From contig JAEUQC010000130.1 of NCBI GenBank assembly GCA_016789905.1, positions 62,001 through 126,000 on the forward strand: a DNA stretch of 64,000 bases, read 5' to 3'. A model generated the notes under the pieces. It worked only from the letters and a program-made list of their open reading frames with translations. It did not search any database and was not told the origin of the DNA. The position numbers were made by a program, and so were the translations under genes. Positions 15,961-25,521 of the stretch are shown here, piece after piece (the stretch's first letter is position 1; every line of letters begins with the position of its first letter). The DNA comes from Bryobacterales bacterium (GTDB taxonomy: Bacteria > Acidobacteriota > Terriglobia > Bryobacterales > Bryobacteraceae).

Positions 15961-17100
15961 CTACTCTTCCCGAAGGGTGGTGACGGTCATTGTCTGGTTA
16001 TGCAGTTCGCAGGCGGTGCCGGCAGCGAAGGGAGCGATCTCGCCGTAGGAGTAGAAGCCGGCGATGGCCGCCCTGTCCCCCAGCACCTCCCGTACCGCCT
16101 CAATTTCCTCCTCCACCCGCTGTTTTAAGATACGCTTCCGCCCTACACAACTGATCAGCAGCGCGAGGTCCGGCGCGACGGCGCCGAGCTTTTCCACACC
16201 GGCGCGGGCAGCGCCAGTGGCGCCGTCGATCAATCGATCGAAATTCGCTCGCATCAAGCGAGCATACCAGCCCTCGGGAATATCGCCGGCGAACGTCAGG
16301 CTTTGCTCCGCTTCGTTGACACCGAGAATCGTCCGGACGACGATACGGCCCTTGTGATCGCTGCGAATTCCGAGCGGGAAAAGCAATCCCGATGCCGGCA
16401 GGTCCACGGAATGGTCGCCAAGATACAGCTTGTAGAGCGCCAGTGCGGACTTGGAATCCAACTCGTAAAGTACATTCCCGGACGACCGCGTGACGAGCCG
16501 TTCCGGGCCGAACTGATCCCAGCCGCCCATGGAACCACAAGCGGCATGGAGCCGGTCGCCGTACAGGGCAAGCGCGGTGGCCAAACCGCTCCGCGCGCTT
16601 TCCCCGGATACGACCAGCGTTTCCTGAAAGCGGTCGCCATCGGCGGCAAGGCCGCCGGTTACCGGCGTTCCGGCGGGCAAACTGTCGCGCAGTCCTCGCA
16701 CCAGTTCCGTGCCATTCACGCGCAGCCCATCACATAGCACTATTACGTGCCTTAGCCCAGCGGGATCGATCTTCCCGGCCAACTCGGAGCCCGCCACGCG
16801 GCTCGCCACGCCATCGGCGACGGGTACGGCGCGGAAGGCGGCTCTAGAATATTCGAATTCGACGAAGGTCGCCGACAGCGTGTCGTCGCGCACTTCGGCG
16901 TTCTGAATTTCCCCAGCCGTAGAACAGCCAAAAAACACCGCTCCGGGCGCCGAGCCCCGCAGCGTGGCCATTAGGTCTTCCCGCCGAAGCGCGGCCGTGC
17001 TGCCGAAAAGGAAAACCACGTTCACGCTTCGGCCGGGCCATTGATTGACCTCGGGAAGCCAACCTCCCAGTTCGGTCCAACGCGCCTGTGTGACTCGCAT
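15961..17100 (-). CDS. FIST-domain sensor protein
   Basis: 379 residues. FIST domains are soluble sensory modules next to signal-transduction genes, thought to bind small ligands such as amino acids. The N-terminal part (GCSTAGEI, then VIVLCDGLRVNG, TGGLAADG) and the C-terminal FIST_C part (GVEKLGAVAPDLALLISCVGRK in its pattern, FYSYGEIAPF, CELHNQTMTVT) are both recognisable. No signal peptide or membrane segment. It is followed at once by the hybrid kinase, so the two are co-expressed and likely interact. Confidence 0.85.
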   Translation of the reverse strand: MRVTQARWTELGGWLPEVNQWPGRSVNVVFLFGSTAALRREDLMATLRGSAPGAVFFGCSTAGEIQNAEVRDDTLSATFVEFEYSRAAFRAVPVADGVASRVAGSELAGKIDPAGLRHVIVLCDGLRVNGTELVRGLRDSLPAGTPVTGGLAADGDRFQETLVVSGESARSGLATALALYGDRLHAACGSMGGWDQFGPERLVTRSSGNVLYELDSKSALALYKLYLGDHSVDLPASGLLFPLGIRSDHKGRIVVRTILGVNEAEQSLTFAGDIPEGWYARLMRANFDRLIDGATGAARAGVEKLGAVAPDLALLISCVGRKRILKQRVEEEIEAVREVLGDRAAIAGFYSYGEIAPFAAGTACELHNQTMTVTTLREE

Positions 17101-17222
17101 TACTACTCTTTCCTCGGTGCGCCCGCTGGCCCCAAGAATTCATATCGTCACCGAAGGAGCGCTTTTGAGCGCAACGTGCCGGGGGTCGTTGCCGGCAGTG
17201 GTTTTTGATACCGTTGTGTCTG

Positions 17223-18011
17223 ATGACTCGCCGCAAAATCCTATCCACCGCCACCGCCGCCGCCGGGGCGGCGGCACAAACGCAGGCCCAATCGCCGGCC
17301 GCGCGCCACTACATCGTTATGCGCAAGCTGTTCCTGCGCAATAGCGCCGACAACCAGGTGGCTAAGCTGAGCGAATTCCTTGAAAAAGCGGCACTTCCGG
17401 CCGTGCAGCGTTCCGGTGCGGCCGCCGTGGGGTTCTTTGCCTCCCAGTTGGCGCCGGATTCTCCGTTCTTCCTGGCGCTCTCCAGTTACCCGACTTTGGC
17501 CGCTTATGAGGCCGCGCAGGCCAAATTAAGTGCCGATTCGGCGTACCAAAACGCGCTAAAAGCGTACAATTCGGCGCCTGGATTGCGCTTTATGCGTTAC
17601 GAAACGACCCTTTTGCGCGGGTTCGCCGGGTTCCCAAACATGGCGATTAACGTTTCTCCAGACGCTGCAAAGCTGAACCGGCTGTTCGAACTGCGCACCT
17701 ACGAGAGCGACGATTCGTCCAGCCTGGCGGAGAAGATCCGGATGTTCAATGAGGGTGAGATTTCGCTATTTCAAAAGTCCGGGCTGGACCCGGTGTTTTT
17801 TGGCGAAACGGTTTTTGGCCAGAAGCAGCCGAACCTTACTTATATGCTGGGGTACGACGACTGGAACGCGCGGGACGCGAATTGGAAGAAGTTCTTATCG
17901 CATCCGGATTGGATCAAACTGCGGACGACGCCTGGGTGGAGCGATGCCGAGATTGTGTCCAATATCTCCAGCATGTTCCTGCGGGCGCTGCCTTTTTCTC
18001 CTATGCGGTAG
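17223..18011 (+). CDS. NIPSNAP-family protein with Tat-like leader
   Basis: 262 residues from ATG 17223. The N-terminus MTRRKILSTATAAAGAAAQTQA has a twin-Arg and an Ala-rich stretch like a Tat signal. The body holds two ferredoxin-like repeats typical of NIPSNAP: one starting with YIVMRKLFLRN, one with FELRTYESDD, each followed by a long helix and a beta strand. These dimeric alpha/beta-barrel proteins are common in Solibacteres but their role is mostly unknown. It lies divergent from the FIST gene. Confidence 0.75.
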   Translation: MTRRKILSTATAAAGAAAQTQAQSPAARHYIVMRKLFLRNSADNQVAKLSEFLEKAALPAVQRSGAAAVGFFASQLAPDSPFFLALSSYPTLAAYEAAQAKLSADSAYQNALKAYNSAPGLRFMRYETTLLRGFAGFPNMAINVSPDAAKLNRLFELRTYESDDSSSLAEKIRMFNEGEISLFQKSGLDPVFFGETVFGQKQPNLTYMLGYDDWNARDANWKKFLSHPDWIKLRTTPGWSDAEIVSNISSMFLRALPFSPMR

Positions 18012-18049
18012 GGCATGGCATATAATCACTGGGTTCGGGAGAAGACACT

Positions 18050-19870
18050 GTGAAAAAACAAATCGTGTTGAGCGGCGGCCTCTTGGCCGGGGCCGCATTG
18101 TTGTGGGCGGCGACGGCGCCGCAGGTTCCGGTAAAAGTCAGCGACGTGGCCGAGCCGGGCGGCGTGCTGCCGGGGAATCCGAAAATCGCGCTGGTGAAGG
18201 TGGCCGATGGGTTTTTGGACCCGACGAACGTGGCCGCGGCGAACGACGGCAGCGGGCGATTGTTCGTGTGCGAGCGGGTGGGACGGATTCGCGTTGTCAA
18301 CAAGAACGGCACCGTGCAAAAAGAGCCTTTCCTGGACCTGACGAACATTAATCCGCTTGGCACGGACGTGCAAACGGGATTTGTGGAGCAGGGTCTCTAT
18401 TCGGTGGCGTTCCACCCGAAGTTCAAAGAGAACGGCTATTTTTACGTCCACTATGCGTCGCTGCCGTTCAACGGGGATGGGTTGATTGTGCGTTTTCAGG
18501 TGGACAAGAACAATCCGAACTTCCTGACGCCGGAACGAACCAAGCAGACATCGAAGGTGCTGTTGCGGATTGAGCAGCCCTACTACAACCATAACGGCGG
18601 GCAGATTGAGTTTGGCCCCGACGGATACCTTTACATCGCATCCGGTGATGGCGGGTGGGAGGGCGATCCGCTGGAGAGCGGGCAGGACTTGAGCACGCTG
18701 CTCGGCAAGATGCTGCGTATTGATGTGAACGTGGAAGACGACCGGATTCCGTACAAAGTGCCGCCGTCGAACCCATTTGCGTACGCGGCCAAGGAGCAGT
18801 TGATGTCGCTATTCGGGATCAGCGAATACGACTTCAACAAGATTAAGACGAAGGCGCGGCCGGAGATCTGGTCGTTCGGCCTGCGCAACCCGTATGAGTT
18901 CTCCTTCGATTTGAAGACGGGCGATATGTTCATTGCCGACGTGGGGCAGAACCATTGGGAAGAGATTGACTTCCAGCCGGCCAGTTCCAAGGGCGGCGAG
19001 AACTACGGCTGGCCGCGAAACATGGGCACGAAGTGTTTCCCGATGACGGGTCCGGATGACAAATGCGGCATTGTGGGCACGCTGCCGGCGGCGCAGTATC
19101 CGCATGAGAATCCGTATCCCGGCGCGCCGCCGTTGAAGGACGGCCATGGCTGTTCGATTGAGGGCTTGGGCGTGGCGAACTATGGCGGGATGAAGGGTGT
19201 TTACCTGGTTGGCGATTGGTGTTCAGGCCGGGTATTTGGGATGGGCTGGAACGGCGATAAGTGGATTCTGCAGGAGATGCTGCACACGAATCTGCAGTTC
19301 ACCGCCGGAGGCTACGACGAGAATGGCTACGTGATGGCCGTGAATTGCAACTGTTTTTACACCTCCGACAAGGGCGCCACCGGGAACCCCCCGGGTGCGC
19401 TGTGGCGGGTGATGCCCGCTAGTGAAGTCCCCGCTGGAGCTGAAGTGGCCCGCACCGCTTCGGCTCCGGTGGAGACTTCCTCCACGGGCGGTGCGTTCCA
19501 GTTAATGCACCCGCTGGATAACAAGGCGCTGCAATTTAACCTGATGGCGAACGACAAGGTGACGCCGGCGGTGGAACAGTTCCGCAAGGCTGGGGTGAAC
19601 CCGTACAATGGCCAGGCGGCGGCGATCGCGGATGGCAAGAAAGTGTACGCCCAGTGGTGCGCGAGCTGCCATTTGGCGGATGCGACAGGGCGGATGGGAT
19701 CGAACCTGATTGATGCGCAGGTCACTTATCCGAGAGTGAAGTCGGATGCCGGTTTCTTCGAGGTCGTGTATGCCGGAGCGACCGGCGCAATGCAGGCGTT
19801 CGGGAATCGCGTGGGCCAGGATGACATTTTGAAGATCATCGCCTACGTGAACAGCCTGAAGAAGAAGTAG
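18050..19870 (+). CDS. PQQ-type soluble sugar dehydrogenase fused to cytochrome c
   Basis: 606 residues from GTG with GGGAGA upstream. A signal peptide is followed by a six-bladed propeller of the soluble glucose/aldose dehydrogenase (GSDH/Yli) type: the motifs QGLYSVAFHPKF, YYNHNGGQIEFGPDGYLYIASGDGG and RNPYEFSFDLKTG are diagnostic. The last 100 residues are a class I cytochrome c, with heme motif CASCH near residue 545 and axial Met probably in the MQAFG segment. It likely oxidises sugars in the periplasm and hands electrons to the respiratory chain. Confidence 0.8.
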   Translation: MKKQIVLSGGLLAGAALLWAATAPQVPVKVSDVAEPGGVLPGNPKIALVKVADGFLDPTNVAAANDGSGRLFVCERVGRIRVVNKNGTVQKEPFLDLTNINPLGTDVQTGFVEQGLYSVAFHPKFKENGYFYVHYASLPFNGDGLIVRFQVDKNNPNFLTPERTKQTSKVLLRIEQPYYNHNGGQIEFGPDGYLYIASGDGGWEGDPLESGQDLSTLLGKMLRIDVNVEDDRIPYKVPPSNPFAYAAKEQLMSLFGISEYDFNKIKTKARPEIWSFGLRNPYEFSFDLKTGDMFIADVGQNHWEEIDFQPASSKGGENYGWPRNMGTKCFPMTGPDDKCGIVGTLPAAQYPHENPYPGAPPLKDGHGCSIEGLGVANYGGMKGVYLVGDWCSGRVFGMGWNGDKWILQEMLHTNLQFTAGGYDENGYVMAVNCNCFYTSDKGATGNPPGALWRVMPASEVPAGAEVARTASAPVETSSTGGAFQLMHPLDNKALQFNLMANDKVTPAVEQFRKAGVNPYNGQAAAIADGKKVYAQWCASCHLADATGRMGSNLIDAQVTYPRVKSDAGFFEVVYAGATGAMQAFGNRVGQDDILKIIAYVNSLKKK

Positions 19871-19880
19871 TAATTCGAGA

Positions 19881-19900
19881 AGCGGGGCCGCGGCCCCGCT
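19881..19900 (+). terminator. Terminator after the sugar dehydrogenase gene
   Basis: A perfect palindrome (8-bp GC stem AGCGGGGC / GCCCCGCT, loop CGCG) lies 10 bases after the stop and is followed by TTTG. Confidence 0.6.
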
Positions 19901-19936
19901 TTGTCCACCACCGCGAATGTGTGCTTTACTGCGAAT

Positions 19937-21952
19937 GTGAAGTACTCGCGCCTATTCCTATCCATTCCTTTGCTCTTCGGAGCTGTACTGGCCGCCCCGC
20001 CGCCCAAGAGCGGTATTGACACGGAGGCTATCGACAAGACCTGCAAGCCGTGTGACGATTTCTGGCGATTTGCCAATGGGACGTGGGTGGACAAGAACCC
20101 AATCCCGGCGTCGCGGCCGAACTGGGGCACGATGTCCGTAATGCAGGACGGCAACCGGGAACGGTTGCGGGTGATATTGGAGTCTGCCGCGGCGGGAAAA
20201 GCCGCTGCTGGCAGTAACGAGCGAAAGATAGGCGACATGTACGCGGCGTGCATGGACACCGGGCAGCGGGAGGCGCTGGGTGTGAAGCCGGTGCGGGCCG
20301 AGTTGGACCGGATTGGAAACGTTTCGACGCGGGCGGAATTGCAGGCTCTGCTACTTACGTTCCTGGGTGAAGGGCTGCCGGTGCCGTTCGGCATTGGGTC
20401 CGGGCCGGACATGAAGAACACGACGGAGATAGTGGCGAACCTGTTTGTGCGAGGGACGTCGCTGCCGGAGCGGGAATACTACTTCCGCGACGATGAGCGC
20501 TCCAGGAAGATCCGGGAAGAGTTTGTGGCACATGTGGACCGGCTGCTGGGGTTGGGCGGAGTGGCGGCGGCAGGCGCGGGGCAGACGCTGCTGGCTTTTG
20601 AGACCGAGCAGGCACGGGTGATGAAGACGATCGTGGAGCGGAGGGACCCTTACAGCCGCTACAACAAGATGGACCTGGCCGGGCTGAATGCGATTTCGCC
20701 GGGCTTCGATTGGGCACCGGTGCTGCGGACGCTGCGGATTCCAGTCACAACGCCGCTGATCGTCAGCGATCCGAATGTGGTTAAGCATTTCGCCCGGCAA
20801 CTGGCCGAAGCGCCACTGGACACCTGGAAGCTATGGTTGCGTTGGCGGGTGCTGAAGGGCGCGGCGCCCATGCTAAGTGAAGCGCTGGAGAAAGAGGACT
20901 TCCGGTTTAGCGAAGGGGTGTTGAGCGGGACAAAGGAACAGTTGCCCCAGTGGATTCGCTGCACGGCGACAGTGGACCGTTCGTTGGGCGAGGCGTTGGG
21001 GGAGGTGTATGTGAAGAAGCACTTTCCGCCGGCGGCGAAGAAGCGGATGAACGAACTGGTGGAGAACCTGCGGGCGACGCTGCGCGAGGAGTTGGAAAAC
21101 GCGGCGTGGATGAACGCGGAGACGCGGAAAAATGCGATCGCGAAGTTGAACGCGTTCCAAGCGAAGATTGGCTATCCCGAGCGGTGGGAGGATTACTCAC
21201 AAGTCCAGGTGCGGCGGGACAATTTGCTGGCCGGAGTGCGGTCGGCAAGGCTGGCGAGCCGGACGTTGGACCTGGCGAAGATTGGAAAGCCTGTCGACCG
21301 CAACGACTGGGGCATGACACCGCCGACGGTGAACGCCTATTACAATCCGACGATGAACGAGATTGCGTTTCCGGCCGGGATACTGCAACCGCCGATGTTC
21401 GACATGGAAGCCGATGACGCGGCAAACTATGGGGCGATTGGGGCCGTGATCGGCCATGAGATGGGCCATGGTTTTGACGATCAGGGATCGAAGTTCGATT
21501 TTAGCGGCAACCTGAAAAACTGGTGGACGGCGGAGGACCGCAAGAAGTTCGACGCGCGAGCGCAGTGCGTGATTGACCAGTTCAACACGATGGACGTGGG
21601 GGAGAACCTGCGGCATAACGGACGGCTGGTGGTGGGGGAGGCGCTGGGCGACCTGGGCGGTGTGGGCATTGCCTACAAGGCGTACAAACGGACGCTGCGA
21701 GGGAAGCCGGCGCCGCCAGCGCTGGATGGGTATACGGCGGACCAGCGGTTCTTCCTGGCGTTTGCGCGGGTGTGGGGGAATGTCTACCGGCCGGAGGCGA
21801 TGCGGATGCGCTTGCAGACCGACCCGCACCCGCTGGCACGATTCCGGGCGAATGGAACGCTGATGAACATTCCGGAGTTTCACATGGCATTTCAGTGCAA
21901 AATCGGGGATGCGATGGTCCGTCCGCCGGAAAAGCAATGTAAGCTGTGGTAA
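19937..21952 (+). CDS. pepO: M13-family zinc endopeptidase (PepO/neprilysin-like)
   Basis: 671 residues from GTG 19937, which gives a signal peptide (KYSRLFLSIPLLFGAVLAA). The N-terminal M13 signature (CDDFWRFANGTWVDKNPIP) and the C-terminal catalytic part are clear: NAYYNP substrate motif, HEMGH zinc site, and GEALGDLGG with the third ligand. Two Cys at the extreme C-terminus (CKIGD, KQCKLW) are usual for the family. It probably degrades peptides outside the cytoplasm. The longer TTG start at 19901 runs back into the preceding terminator and is rejected. Confidence 0.9.
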   Translation: MKYSRLFLSIPLLFGAVLAAPPPKSGIDTEAIDKTCKPCDDFWRFANGTWVDKNPIPASRPNWGTMSVMQDGNRERLRVILESAAAGKAAAGSNERKIGDMYAACMDTGQREALGVKPVRAELDRIGNVSTRAELQALLLTFLGEGLPVPFGIGSGPDMKNTTEIVANLFVRGTSLPEREYYFRDDERSRKIREEFVAHVDRLLGLGGVAAAGAGQTLLAFETEQARVMKTIVERRDPYSRYNKMDLAGLNAISPGFDWAPVLRTLRIPVTTPLIVSDPNVVKHFARQLAEAPLDTWKLWLRWRVLKGAAPMLSEALEKEDFRFSEGVLSGTKEQLPQWIRCTATVDRSLGEALGEVYVKKHFPPAAKKRMNELVENLRATLREELENAAWMNAETRKNAIAKLNAFQAKIGYPERWEDYSQVQVRRDNLLAGVRSARLASRTLDLAKIGKPVDRNDWGMTPPTVNAYYNPTMNEIAFPAGILQPPMFDMEADDAANYGAIGAVIGHEMGHGFDDQGSKFDFSGNLKNWWTAEDRKKFDARAQCVIDQFNTMDVGENLRHNGRLVVGEALGDLGGVGIAYKAYKRTLRGKPAPPALDGYTADQRFFLAFARVWGNVYRPEAMRMRLQTDPHPLARFRANGTLMNIPEFHMAFQCKIGDAMVRPPEKQCKLW

Positions 21953-21991
21953 CCCCAGTTGCGGAGACCCTTGAAATTGTGATCTAAGATA

Positions 21992-22020
21992 TGGAGCCGT
22001 GACGTTCGCGTCCGGCTCCA
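21992..22020 (+). terminator. Rho-independent terminator after the M13 peptidase
   Basis: 8-bp stem TGGAGCCG / CGGCTCCA with a 13-base loop followed by TTTTTCTTTC. It also lies just before the TonB receptor start, within its leader. Confidence 0.7.
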
Positions 22021-22040
22021 TTTTTCTTTCTAGGGGCAAT

Positions 22041-25000
22041 ATGCGCAAACTAATCGCTTTGGTATGTCTTGCGTCCACCATAGCCGTGGCTCAAATCGGC
22101 ACTTCGACGATCACGGGGCGCGTGACCGATTCGACCAATGCCACGGTGGCTAACGTAACGGTAACAGTCGTTCAGAAATCGACTAATTTCACGAGTTCGA
22201 CATCGACGAACGCGGACGGCATCTATCGTGTGCTCTCCTTGCAGCCTGGCGATTACCGGGTGACGTTTGAAGTGGCTGGCTTCAAAAAAGCGGTGCGAGA
22301 CGATGTGAATCTGCGCACAGGCGATACGCTGGCGGTGGATGTAGCCTTGCAGGTGGGCGCGGTGAGCGAATCGGTGGAGGTGCAAGGGCAGGCGGCGGCA
22401 CTGGAGACGGAAACGTCGGCGACGGGCGCAGTGGTGACGGGGAAAGTCCTCTACGATTTGCCGCTGTATCAACGATTCGTAAACTCCACGTTGAACCTGG
22501 TGCCGGGAATGACGACGGGCGGTTACGCCTACGGCGGCAGCCTGGGCAGCTACCATCTGGCGGGCCAGCGCGCGGGCGCGATCGGGATTTTTGAAGACGG
22601 TGTGAACGGCAACGACCAGCAGGGCGGCACGGAAACGACGAAGCCGATTCTGAATTCGGTAGCCGAAGTCAAAGTGATTACGACGGTGCCGCCAGCCGAA
22701 TATGGGCATTCGGCGGGAGGCGTCATCAGCGCGGTGAAAAAGAGCGGGACCAACGAACTGCACATGATGGGGAGCTTCTACGGGCGCACGCGGCGCATGC
22801 AGCACCGGCTGTTTTTTGACCGGGTGACGACGGAACAGCAGGGAGTAGGGAGCTTTTTCATGATGCCGGACGCGAATGTGTCGGGTCCGGTAGTGATCCC
22901 CAAAGTTTACGATGGCCGGAACAAGACCTTCTTCTTCTTTGGTTTTCAGCGGCTCCATGAGAAAAAAGTGGCGCAGGTAGACGCTTCGGTGCCGAGCCTG
23001 GGGATGCGGCAGGGGGACTTTAACTGGACCGGCGCGAATGCGATTTTCGACCCCGCGTCGACGCGTCTGGTGAACGGCGTATGGCAGCGTGACCCGTTCG
23101 CCGGCAATCGCATTCCGACGAGCCGAATTGACCCCGTGGCTCGCAAAGTGCTGGAATTTGACCCGTGGCAATTGCCGAACCGCGCGGGGAATTTCATTTC
23201 CACCGGGGCGTCGGGGAACTACCTGGCGAATGAACTGGCGCAGGTGTATCTGAACGACTATAACTACCGGTTCGACCATCAGTTCAGCACGGCGTTCAAG
23301 ATCTACTATTCCTGGACGGACAACAAATATCTGCCTGGCTTACAGCGGCCGTGGAACATCCGGCCGGATCGCGGCGAGTTTGACGGCGTGGCTGGGAATC
23401 GGGCGCCGTCGCGGAACCAGAACATGTCGCTGGGCAAGACCTGGATCATTTCGCCGACCCTGGTGAACGACGCCCGCGTGGGGTACAACCGGCGCTGGTC
23501 ACAACTGATCGTGCCGTCCTTCCAGCAGAATTGGGGCCAGCAGTTGGGAATTCCGAACATCAATGGCGACCTGATGCCCGCATTTGGCAGCGGGGACCGC
23601 AACAGCCCGAATTCGATTTATGGACTTTCCGGAGCGACGCCCAACCAGACGGTGAACGAGACTATTTCTTTCCGGAACGATCTTTCCATCATCCGGGGCA
23701 CGCATGCCTTCAAGGGCGGCTATGAAGTGCTGCGGTTCCGGCTGAACACGGCTACGCTGGCCAACCCGGTGAACTTTGATTTCTCCGGCTCCACGACCGG
23801 CTTGCAGGCCAATGGCGCGGCGGTGCCGAACACGGGCACGCCGTTTGCGGGCTTCCTTACCGGTTACGTCACATCGGCGACGTTCCGCAGCGAGTTGACC
23901 AGTTGGCTGCCGCGTTCGAGCATTCACAGCTTCTATTTCCAGGACGACTGGAAGGTGTCGCCGACGTTGACGGTGAACATGGGAATCCGCTATTCCAACG
24001 AAGGTGCGTTCAATACGAAGTATGGCTTGATGAGCCAGTTCGACCCCAACGCCACCGACCCATTGACGGGGCGGAGGGGCGCGGTCGTTCATCCGAAAAC
24101 GGCGCTGGCGACGCGGGACAACAACAACTTCAACCCGCGGTTGGGCCTGGCCTGGCATCCGCTGCAAAAGTGGGTGTTCCGCGGCGGGTTCGGGTTCTAC
24201 ACGGTGGACGTCAAGTTCCCGTCCGGACGCGACCAGTACGACGAGTTTGTGGGCACGGCGGTGCAGCAGGCGCTGCCGGGGAATCCAACGCCGATTTATC
24301 AGATCAGCCGCGGCACGGTGCCCGGAACTCCGGTGGTATTGCCGGATGGGTCGAGCCCGTTCATCGGCACCAATTTTAGCGGACGGAATGTGAGCATGTG
24401 GGATCCGAACATGCGCAACCCGTACGTGATGAACTGGAACGCGAGCATTCAGCACGAAGTGGCACGCGACTATGTGATTGAAGCCAGCTATCAGGGTTCT
24501 GGCTCGGTGGGGCTGATTGAACGCTGGGAGCTGAACAGCTTCCCGGTGGACTATTTCGCCAACGACGCAGTGCAGCGCGACCGCGTCTTCGCGGCGCCGC
24601 AGAACTTCCGGCCCTATACGCAGTTCGGCAATATCACAATGCGTTCGAACTTTGGCCATTCCACCTTCCACAGCGGCACTTTGAAGCTGGAAAAACGGAT
24701 GTCACGCGGGATGTTCTTCTCAACGTTCTATACGTTCTCCAAGACCATCAACAGTTCCGACACCGACAACTCCGGCGGCGGCGTGGCGCCCATTCAGAAT
24801 CGCAACCTGGAAAAGGCGCGCGCCGGGTTCGACCGTAACCATCGCTTCATCGCGACGGTGAACTACGAACTGCCCTTTGGCCGCGGCAAGAAGTGGATTG
24901 CCAATAGCCGGATCGGCAACGTGATTTTCGGCGGTCTGGAGCTATCGACGGTGCAGACGCTGGAGACCGGCAACCCGCTGAACTTCACCTTCGCCAACAG

Positions 25001-25439
25001 CCCGAACAACTACTATCCAACGTTTGCGGGCGCGCGCCGGCCGAACCTGGTGGGCACGCCTGACTACGACTTCAGCAAGTGGAACAATGGCGGCGGCGAC
25101 CGGTTCGTCACCAACAACCGGCCGGCCGTCATCGACCAAAGCGCTTTTGCGTATCCGGCGGCGTTCCAGGTGGGCAACGCTGGCCGCAACATCCTCACTG
25201 GCCCCAGCATGGCGTGGGCGCAGTTCTCGATGCAGAAGAACTTCCGCGTCAAGGAACGTACACAAGTCCAATTGCGCTGGGATATGCAAAACGCCTTCAA
25301 AACGTACAACTTCACCGGTCCGACAACGACGGTGGACTTCCGCAACCCGCAGACCTTCGGCAAGCTGACGGACGACCCGCGCACGGCGTCGCTCGGCGGG
25401 CAGCCGTTGATGAACTTCACGCTGATGCTCCAGTTCTAG
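22041..25439 (+). CDS. TonB-dependent receptor, Oar-like, with carboxypeptidase-regulatory domain
   Basis: 1132 residues; ATG after AGGGGC. Signal peptide MRKLIALVCLASTIAVAQ; residues about 20-105 form a carboxypeptidase-regulatory-like fold (GRVTDSTNATVANVTV, GDYRVTFEVAGFKK). A plug domain follows (about 110-250: GAVVTGKVLYDLPLYQR, then LAGQRAGAIGIFEDGVNGND) and the rest is a beta-barrel ending in Phe (LMNFTLMLQF). Solibacteres have dozens of these; they are thought to import polymers or glycans across the outer membrane. It ends in a strong terminator. Confidence 0.85.
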   Translation: MRKLIALVCLASTIAVAQIGTSTITGRVTDSTNATVANVTVTVVQKSTNFTSSTSTNADGIYRVLSLQPGDYRVTFEVAGFKKAVRDDVNLRTGDTLAVDVALQVGAVSESVEVQGQAAALETETSATGAVVTGKVLYDLPLYQRFVNSTLNLVPGMTTGGYAYGGSLGSYHLAGQRAGAIGIFEDGVNGNDQQGGTETTKPILNSVAEVKVITTVPPAEYGHSAGGVISAVKKSGTNELHMMGSFYGRTRRMQHRLFFDRVTTEQQGVGSFFMMPDANVSGPVVIPKVYDGRNKTFFFFGFQRLHEKKVAQVDASVPSLGMRQGDFNWTGANAIFDPASTRLVNGVWQRDPFAGNRIPTSRIDPVARKVLEFDPWQLPNRAGNFISTGASGNYLANELAQVYLNDYNYRFDHQFSTAFKIYYSWTDNKYLPGLQRPWNIRPDRGEFDGVAGNRAPSRNQNMSLGKTWIISPTLVNDARVGYNRRWSQLIVPSFQQNWGQQLGIPNINGDLMPAFGSGDRNSPNSIYGLSGATPNQTVNETISFRNDLSIIRGTHAFKGGYEVLRFRLNTATLANPVNFDFSGSTTGLQANGAAVPNTGTPFAGFLTGYVTSATFRSELTSWLPRSSIHSFYFQDDWKVSPTLTVNMGIRYSNEGAFNTKYGLMSQFDPNATDPLTGRRGAVVHPKTALATRDNNNFNPRLGLAWHPLQKWVFRGGFGFYTVDVKFPSGRDQYDEFVGTAVQQALPGNPTPIYQISRGTVPGTPVVLPDGSSPFIGTNFSGRNVSMWDPNMRNPYVMNWNASIQHEVARDYVIEASYQGSGSVGLIERWELNSFPVDYFANDAVQRDRVFAAPQNFRPYTQFGNITMRSNFGHSTFHSGTLKLEKRMSRGMFFSTFYTFSKTINSSDTDNSGGGVAPIQNRNLEKARAGFDRNHRFIATVNYELPFGRGKKWIANSRIGNVIFGGLELSTVQTLETGNPLNFTFANSPNNYYPTFAGARRPNLVGTPDYDFSKWNNGGGDRFVTNNRPAVIDQSAFAYPAAFQVGNAGRNILTGPSMAWAQFSMQKNFRVKERTQVQLRWDMQNAFKTYNFTGPTTTVDFRNPQTFGKLTDDPRTASLGGQPLMNFTLMLQF

Positions 25440-25457
25440 CGCCGGAGCACTGCATTC

Positions 25458-25493
25458 GCCGCCTCCTGCGCCCTTGCCGGCGCGGGAGGCGGC
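25458..25493 (+). terminator. Strong Rho-independent terminator of the TonB receptor gene
   Basis: 9-bp perfect stem GCCGCCTCC / GGAGGCGGC enclosing an 18-base loop, followed by TTTGTTTTT. Confidence 0.8.
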
Positions 25494-25521
25494 TTTGTTT
25501 TTGGGATACGCTATTGGCACT

